A DNA stretch of 64,000 bases, taken from Planctomycetota bacterium (GTDB lineage Bacteria; Planctomycetota; UBA8742; UBA2392). Under the pieces are notes generated by a model. It was not told the origin of the DNA, did not search any database, and saw only the letters and a list, made by a program, of their open reading frames with translations. A program made the position numbers and the translations under genes. Each line of letters begins with the position of its first letter. Positions within the stretch are counted from its first letter, which is position 1. Below, piece by piece: positions 59,064 through 64,000 of the stretch. The stretch covers positions 2,108,001 through 2,172,000 of the forward strand of contig JACKID010000001.1 in NCBI GenBank assembly GCA_020638675.1. The letters run 5' to 3'.

Positions 59064-61171
59064 GCCGCTCCGCCTGTACCGCCCAGTCTCGCGGCCAGGG
59101 TCTCCTGCGCTGCCAGGCGCGGATTATCGCCCGGGTTGCAACGCACCCATGTGCCATCGGACTGCAGCAGCCAAGCCTGTACGTTGTCGGACAGCGGTAT
59201 GTCAAGGCATTCTTCAATCACGCGCGCACGCAACGCGGGGTCAAGGATCGGGAAGCAGGTCTCCACGCGGCGGTGCAGGTTGCGCGACATCCAGTCCGCG
59301 CTCGCCGCATACAGGAAGTCATCATTGGCACCGAATGAGTACACGCGGCTGTGCTCAAGGAAACGCCCGATGATGCTGCGCACGCGAATGCTGTCTGACA
59401 CACCCGGCACCCCCGGGCGAAGGCAACAGACGCCGCGGATCAACAGATCAATCGGCACTCCCGCAATGGACGCGAGATAGAGCGCTTTGATGACCCCGGG
59501 GTCTGAGAGGCTGTTCATCTTCGCCCGGATGCGGCAGGGCTTTCCATCGCGGGCGAGTTGCGCTTGCTCATTGATACGCTGGATGACCATGTCATTCAGT
59601 GTGAAGGGCGAATGGTAGATCTGCTTCATGCCCGGCGTCTCGCCGGGGCTGGTGAGTTCGCGGAAGAGCTTGTGGACGTCCGTGCAGATTTCTTCGTTCG
59701 CTGTCATCAGGCTGAGGTCGGTGTAGGCCCGGGCCGTACCGGTGTGATAGTTGCCGGTTCCCAAATGGACGTAGCGCTTGAGCCGCCCGTCTTCCCGACG
59801 CAGCAGCATCATGATCTTGCTGTGTGTCTTGTAGCCGACGACGCCGTACACCACCTGTGCACCCGCGTTCTGCAGGCGTGTAGCGAGGTCGATGTTCGCC
59901 GCCTCGTCAAATCGGGCGCGCAGCTCAACACACGCAGTCACTTCCTTGCCGGCGCGCGCCGCGTCGAACAACGCTTCGGTCACCTCCGAGACCACCCCGG
60001 TTCGATACAGCGTGCCCATGATGGCAACGACGTTCGGATCGTTGGCGGCCTTGCGGATAAAGTCCAGTACGGGGCCGAATGACTGGTATGGATGGTGCAA
60101 CAACACGTCGCGCTGGCGAAGAACGTCGAAGATGTCGGTGCCGGCGGCCAGCTCCTTGGGAACGCCAGGCTGAAATGGCGGATACTTCAGGTCCGGTCGA
60201 TCAGCGAGTTCATACAGTTTCATCAAACGGTTCAGGTTCACCGGCCCGTTCACCTGGTACAGGTCCTCTTGTCCCAGGTGGAAATGATCGAGCAGCATAT
60301 TGGCGATCTCGGTCGGACAATTCTCCGCGACCTCCAGCCGAACAGCGGCGCCGTAGTGGCGTCGAGGAAGCTCGAAGCGCAAGGCCTCAGCGAGGTCTTC
60401 GACTTCTTCCTCGTCAACGAACAGGTCGCTGTTGCGAGTGACACGGAACTGGTATGCGCCCTTCACATTCATGCGCGGGAAGAGTTCACCAATGTTGTGG
60501 TGGATGACGGCCGAGAGCAGGACGAAGTCGTACGGGCCCGCCGAAACTTCCCGCGGCATACGAATCACACGCGGCAGCAGACGCGGCGCCTGGACAACGC
60601 TGATGCCGCTGTCACGGGCGAAAGCATCCGGGCCCTCCATCAGCACGACAAAATTGAGGATCTTGTTCAGTACGTTCGGGAATGGGTGCGACGGATCAAG
60701 CCCGATCGGCGTCAGCAGCGGTTGGACTTCGCGCCGAAAGTAGTCAGCGGCCCACGCCGCCTGCTCCTCGCTCCATTCGGTACGTCGGAGAATGCGGATG
60801 CCGTTGTCCGCCAGCTTGGGAATCAGAACATCGTTGAACACGCGATACTGCTCGGCGACGATCCCGCGGCTTGTCTCGTGAACGCGCGCCAGCATGTCCA
60901 GCGGACGAACTTCGTCCGGGCCGGAAACTTCCACACCCGCCGCCGCCTGCTGCTTCACACCGCTTACACGGATCTCGAAAAACTCATCCATGTTGCTGCA
61001 CGAGATGGTGAGAAAGCGCAGCCGCTCCAGCAGAGGCACGGTTTCATCCGCCGCCATGGCCAACACGCGGCGATTGAACTCCATCAGCGAGAATTCGCGG
61101 TTGAAGTACAGGTTCGCGTCGCCGGGCTCGACAGCGGGTTTTCGATCACTGGCTGCGTTCATGGCGTTCAT
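59060..61171 (-). CDS. ppk: Polyphosphate kinase 1
   Basis: 703 aa, the usual PPK1 length. The phosphorylated histidine is His450 in G-Y-K-T-H-S-K. Landmarks are F-N-R-E-F-S-L-M-E-F-N-R-R-V-L at the start, S-C-S-N-M-D-E-F-F-E-I-R, L-L-H-H-P-Y-Q-S-F and C-L-R-P-G-V-P-G. It transfers phosphate from ATP to long-chain polyphosphate. AGGAG precedes the chosen ATG; an internal ATG nine bases later is also possible. The ppx gene follows in overlap. Confidence 0.95.
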   Translation of the reverse strand: MNAMNAASDRKPAVEPGDANLYFNREFSLMEFNRRVLAMAADETVPLLERLRFLTISCSNMDEFFEIRVSGVKQQAAAGVEVSGPDEVRPLDMLARVHETSRGIVAEQYRVFNDVLIPKLADNGIRILRRTEWSEEQAAWAADYFRREVQPLLTPIGLDPSHPFPNVLNKILNFVVLMEGPDAFARDSGISVVQAPRLLPRVIRMPREVSAGPYDFVLLSAVIHHNIGELFPRMNVKGAYQFRVTRNSDLFVDEEEVEDLAEALRFELPRRHYGAAVRLEVAENCPTEIANMLLDHFHLGQEDLYQVNGPVNLNRLMKLYELADRPDLKYPPFQPGVPKELAAGTDIFDVLRQRDVLLHHPYQSFGPVLDFIRKAANDPNVVAIMGTLYRTGVVSEVTEALFDAARAGKEVTACVELRARFDEAANIDLATRLQNAGAQVVYGVVGYKTHSKIMMLLRREDGRLKRYVHLGTGNYHTGTARAYTDLSLMTANEEICTDVHKLFRELTSPGETPGMKQIYHSPFTLNDMVIQRINEQAQLARDGKPCRIRAKMNSLSDPGVIKALYLASIAGVPIDLLIRGVCCLRPGVPGVSDSIRVRSIIGRFLEHSRVYSFGANDDFLYAASADWMSRNLHRRVETCFPILDPALRARVIEECLDIPLSDNVQAWLLQSDGTWVRCNPGDNPRLAAQETLAARLGGTGGAA

Positions 61172-61214
61172 GGCGCTCCTGGCGGCATGCTAGTCAGTAT
61201 ATGTCAAGAACGCG

Positions 61215-62765
61215 TTAACGTCGTGTGGGGCTCCAGCCGCCGCCGCCGGGCGTGCGGATGTCGATCGCTTCGCCGGCGCGCAACTCGCCGCTGCATTTGC
61301 CGTCCAGCGCCTCAGCGTCGCCGTTCGCATCCCGAATCTGGTTTATGCCTGGACGCCCGGGCTTGCCCTTCCCGGCGCCGGCAGGTGCATGCGCTCGCCG
61401 TTCAGAGAGCACACCAAAGTGCGCGTCGACCAAGGTGCGCACGCGGCGGACCACTCCGTTTCCGCCTGGATGCTTCCCGGCCCCGCCCGATGCCTCGCGG
61501 ACACTGTATTCCTCGACTCGCAGAGGATAGGCGTGCTCAAGCGCCTCGACCGGGGTGTTGAGCGTGTTGGTCATGTGCGAGTGCGTTGCGTCCGCACCGT
61601 CACGCATGGGGCCGGCGCCGCACCCGCCCGCGATCGTCTCGTAGTACGTGAACTGTCGCCCGTCCTGCGTCACTCCACCGATCGTCAGGTTGTTCATTGT
61701 GCCTTGGGATTGAGCGGGAACTCGGCCGGGAGCGGCCTTGGATAACGCCGAAAGGCAGACATCCACGATGCGCTGGCTGGTCTCAACGTTGCCTCCTGCG
61801 ACCGGTGCAGGCGACCTTGCGTCCACGACGGTTCCGGGTCTGGTCACAACATGGATGCTCTCAAAGCAGCCATGGTTGATCGGCGGGCGCGGCTCACACA
61901 GGCAGAGTACCGTGTAGAGCGCAGCACTCTCCGTTACCGCGCGGACCGCGTTGACACCGCCCCGGACCTGCGCTGCGCTCGCGCTGAAATCAAAAGTCAA
62001 CTTGCCTGGTGAAACGGCAAGCTCCAGCCGAATCGGAATATCCGTGGCGCCCGCCCCGTCGTCATCGAGCACGTCTTCGGCGCTGTAGGTGCCGCCTTTC
62101 AGAGCCTTCAACGTCTGCCGCAATATCGCATGGCTGTGCTTGAACAGCGCGCTGCACAGGCGCACAAACTCGGATTGGCCGTATCGCCCCACGATGTCCG
62201 TCAAGCGCTGCCGCCCGCGGTCGCAGGCCGCCTGTTGCGCGCTCAGGTCACCCCGTCGCTCGTCAGGCGTGCGCGTGTTGGCCAATATCAGTTTCATCAA
62301 CTCTTCGCTCACCCTGCTGGGCGGGATAACGAGCCCCTCCGCCACAAGGTCGGTCTGTGGCGACATGCTGCCGGGAGCGGCCCCCCCGATGTCGGCATGG
62401 TGGGCGCGATTGGCGGAGTAACCAAGCAGCCGACCTTTGTCGTAGATCGGCGCGACCATGGTCAGGTCGGGCAAGTGCGTACCGCCGCTGTAGGGATCAT
62501 TGACCAACGCGTACTCACCGGGGCGCAGCTCAAGCTGGCTGAGTACCCCTCGCACGCTCGCGGGCATCGAGCCCAGATGCACCGGCAGGTGGGCCGCCTG
62601 CGCAAGCAATCGGCCACGCGCATCAAACAACGCACAGGAGTAGTCGCGGCGCTCCTTGATGTTCGGGCTGTACGCCGAGCGCTTCAGTACCTCCCCCATC
62701 TCCTCGGCCACGCCAACGAGGGCGTGGTGCAGAACGGCGATCTCGACAGATGTCTTCACGTCCAT
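61215..62765 (-). CDS. hyuB: Hydantoinase B / 5-oxoprolinase beta-type subunit
   Basis: 516 aa. HyuB family: E-E-M-G-E-V-L-K-R-S-A-Y-S-P-N-I-K-E-R-R-D-Y-S (in parts), L-V-N-D-P-Y-S-G-G-T-H-L-P-D-L, S-A-N-R-A-H-H-A-D-I-G-G and G-G-S-L/P-G-S-type turns, with the C-terminal E-E-Y-S-V-R-E-A-S-G-G-A-G and P-G-G-G-G-W. It forms a heteromer with HyuA to open N-methylhydantoin, oxoproline or related rings using ATP. It starts 3 nt after the hyuA stop. Confidence 0.93.
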   Translation of the reverse strand: MDVKTSVEIAVLHHALVGVAEEMGEVLKRSAYSPNIKERRDYSCALFDARGRLLAQAAHLPVHLGSMPASVRGVLSQLELRPGEYALVNDPYSGGTHLPDLTMVAPIYDKGRLLGYSANRAHHADIGGAAPGSMSPQTDLVAEGLVIPPSRVSEELMKLILANTRTPDERRGDLSAQQAACDRGRQRLTDIVGRYGQSEFVRLCSALFKHSHAILRQTLKALKGGTYSAEDVLDDDGAGATDIPIRLELAVSPGKLTFDFSASAAQVRGGVNAVRAVTESAALYTVLCLCEPRPPINHGCFESIHVVTRPGTVVDARSPAPVAGGNVETSQRIVDVCLSALSKAAPGRVPAQSQGTMNNLTIGGVTQDGRQFTYYETIAGGCGAGPMRDGADATHSHMTNTLNTPVEALEHAYPLRVEEYSVREASGGAGKHPGGNGVVRRVRTLVDAHFGVLSERRAHAPAGAGKGKPGRPGINQIRDANGDAEALDGKCSGELRAGEAIDIRTPGGGGWSPTRR

Positions 62766-62768
62766 GGC

Positions 62769-64000
62769 TTAGCCGATGTTCTGTGTATGCAGCAGCATCA
62801 ATTGACCGGCCTGCGTCACTTTCAGCACCCAGCCACGCTTGAGGTACAAACAGGAACTGAGCTCTGTGACAACTGCGGGCCCGTTCAGCCAAGTGCCCGC
62901 AGACAGCGACTGGCGTTCATACACTGGTATGTCGGCGGCGACTTTGCCAACGGCTACTGCCCGCCCGGCCGACATTTCAATCGGCAGTGACACAGCTCGC
63001 TGCTTCTCTTCGACCCGCACCCGCACGTTGACGATTTCGGCCTCGGCGTCCTTGCGCTCGAAATGGAACTCCTGCAGGTGCGCGGCGCCGAAACGCGTCT
63101 TCCAGTTGCGTGTCAACGGCACACCCAGCTCGAAACTCTGACCCACATAGCGAACATCGAGGGTACGTGTGTGCTGAAACGGGCCGGAAAGCCCGCAGTC
63201 CCGGAGCTCTCGCTCGGCGCGCGATTGCAGCTCAGTCGCGACCCTGGTCGCCTCCGCCAGGCAGGTTCGCGACTCGCGCAGCATGACCGTGCGTGACAGG
63301 TCTCGCGAAGCCGGCGTATGCAACATGCCCAACGCACACAGCAGCCCTGGCGCTCGCGGAACCAGCACTTTCTCGATGCCCATCAGCTCGGCGAGGTCGC
63401 ACGCGAGCAGCCCACCCGCGCCGCCGAAGGGAACGAGAGCCATGCCGCCCACGGCACGCCCGCGCTCGACAGTCACGCGCCGCAGCGCGCGCTCAATTCC
63501 GGCCAGCGCAACACGCACGATCGCCTCGGCAAGCTTCTTGGGCTGCGTTCCCCTCCCCAGTCTCTTTAGCGCCCCGGTCGCAGCCGCGGGATCAAGCGCA
63601 AGCTCACCGCCCAGCTTAAGGTCGGGCGGGATACGCCCGAGCACGAGCAGTGCATCGGTAAGGGTCGCGTGCTTGCCACCGCGGGCGTAACAGGCAGGGC
63701 CGGGATCGGCGCCTGCGCTCTGTGGACCGACATGCAAGGCACCGCCGGCGTCCAGCCAGGCAATCGACCCCCCACCCGCGCCAATCGTATGAATGTCGAG
63801 ACTGGGTGTGCGGAGCGGCAACCCGGCAATCAACGTTTCCGGGCGTAACGTCGGGATCTCCTCGACCAGGGAAACGTCCGTGCTGGTGCCGCCGATGTCG
63901 AACGCCACGCCGGTCTCGATCTTCTCGGCCGTCAGGGCGTCGCGCACACCCGCTATGCCACCTGCCGGGCCGGACAGTGCGAGTTTCACCGGCTCGTCGG
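62769..64000 (-). CDS. hyuA: Hydantoinase A / 5-oxoprolinase alpha-type subunit, 5' end outside the window
   Basis: About 410 C-terminal codons; the frame is still open at base 64000, so the N-terminal part lies beyond the window. Visible signatures of HyuA are L-S-G-P-A-G-G-I, F-D-I-G-G-T-S-T-D-V-S-L (the actin-like phosphate site), I-G-A-G-G-G-S-I-A-W and G-A-D-P-G-P-A-C-Y. A later D-V-R-Y-V-G-Q-S-F-E-L region is also typical. It binds ATP and activates the ring substrate for HyuB. Confidence 0.93.
   Translation of the reverse strand, partial: DEPVKLALSGPAGGIAGVRDALTAEKIETGVAFDIGGTSTDVSLVEEIPTLRPETLIAGLPLRTPSLDIHTIGAGGGSIAWLDAGGALHVGPQSAGADPGPACYARGGKHATLTDALLVLGRIPPDLKLGGELALDPAAATGALKRLGRGTQPKKLAEAIVRVALAGIERALRRVTVERGRAVGGMALVPFGGAGGLLACDLAELMGIEKVLVPRAPGLLCALGMLHTPASRDLSRTVMLRESRTCLAEATRVATELQSRAERELRDCGLSGPFQHTRTLDVRYVGQSFELGVPLTRNWKTRFGAAHLQEFHFERKDAEAEIVNVRVRVEEKQRAVSLPIEMSAGRAVAVGKVAADIPVYERQSLSAGTWLNGPAVVTELSSCLYLKRGWVLKVTQAGQLMLLHTQNIG

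Overview
The window is 64 kb of GC-rich bacterial chromosome (about 60% G+C by eye). It is densely coded, mostly with housekeeping and envelope genes, and has no rRNA, tRNA, CRISPR array, prophage or insertion sequence that I can see. The organism looks like a diderm heterotroph. Evidence for this is the lipid-transport mlaE-mlaF-mlaD set, a heptosyltransferase-type glycosyltransferase, many lipoproteins, C5-pathway haem synthesis (hemA), and large secreted subtilisins with PKD-like repeats and a C-terminal membrane-anchor signal. The squalene-cyclase-like repeat protein and DUF444/PrkA/SpoVR content would fit Planctomycetota or a neighbouring phylum, but that placement is an inference.

Layout. 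0-5.5 kb: partial hypothetical, Old Yellow Enzyme fused to an FnIII domain, a structured repeat element, cupin, haem-oxygenase-like ABM protein, anchored parvulin and a cyclase-like secreted protein, mostly on +. 5.5-10.6 kb (-): stress module prkA, a zinc-ribbon protein, GT9 and DUF444. 10.7-16.9 kb (-): yceH-like gene, two family-5 solute-binding proteins and a fused DppB-DppC permease. 17-29.2 kb (-, with dapA on +): a thioredoxin-like protein whose first active-site Cys codon is TGA, an exported protein, a small HNH cassette, and two giant paralogous S8 proteases. 29.4-34.9 kb (+): SpoVR, lipoprotein, ClC channel, metallo-hydrolase. 35-37.8 kb (-): HtrA-like protease and a coiled-coil/PDZ protein. 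38-48.8 kb (+): a ten-gene run, dus, aromatic-repeat lipoprotein, mlaE, mlaF, mlaD, hemX-like, hemA, histidine kinase, purD, bioB, mostly with start/stop overlaps. 48.9-64 kb: DUF3592 protein, flavin monooxygenase with divergent TetR regulator, ispF-cysS, tryptophan catabolism (kynA, kynU), methyltransferase, DUF2188 protein, ppk-ppx and hydantoinase/oxoprolinase hyuA-hyuB.

Most notable signals. (1) A probable selenoprotein: one reading frame runs through TGA exactly at the first Cys of the thioredoxin CxxC motif (W-A-T-W-U-G-P-C), followed by a good bacterial SECIS-like hairpin whose apical G/U loop lies 19-21 nt after the TGA. (2) A 27-nt repeat lies inside two adjacent, oppositely oriented genes, in the same codon phase, adding an S-T-x-S-G-Q-A peptide to both proteins. 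(3) An inverted pair of double-hairpin modules with compensatory base changes lies between convergent genes. (4) Three exported proteins share a G-G-C-S-T plus transmembrane plus basic C-terminal signal. (5) A lipoprotein made of about 18 aromatic-Pro repeats is translationally coupled to the mla genes.
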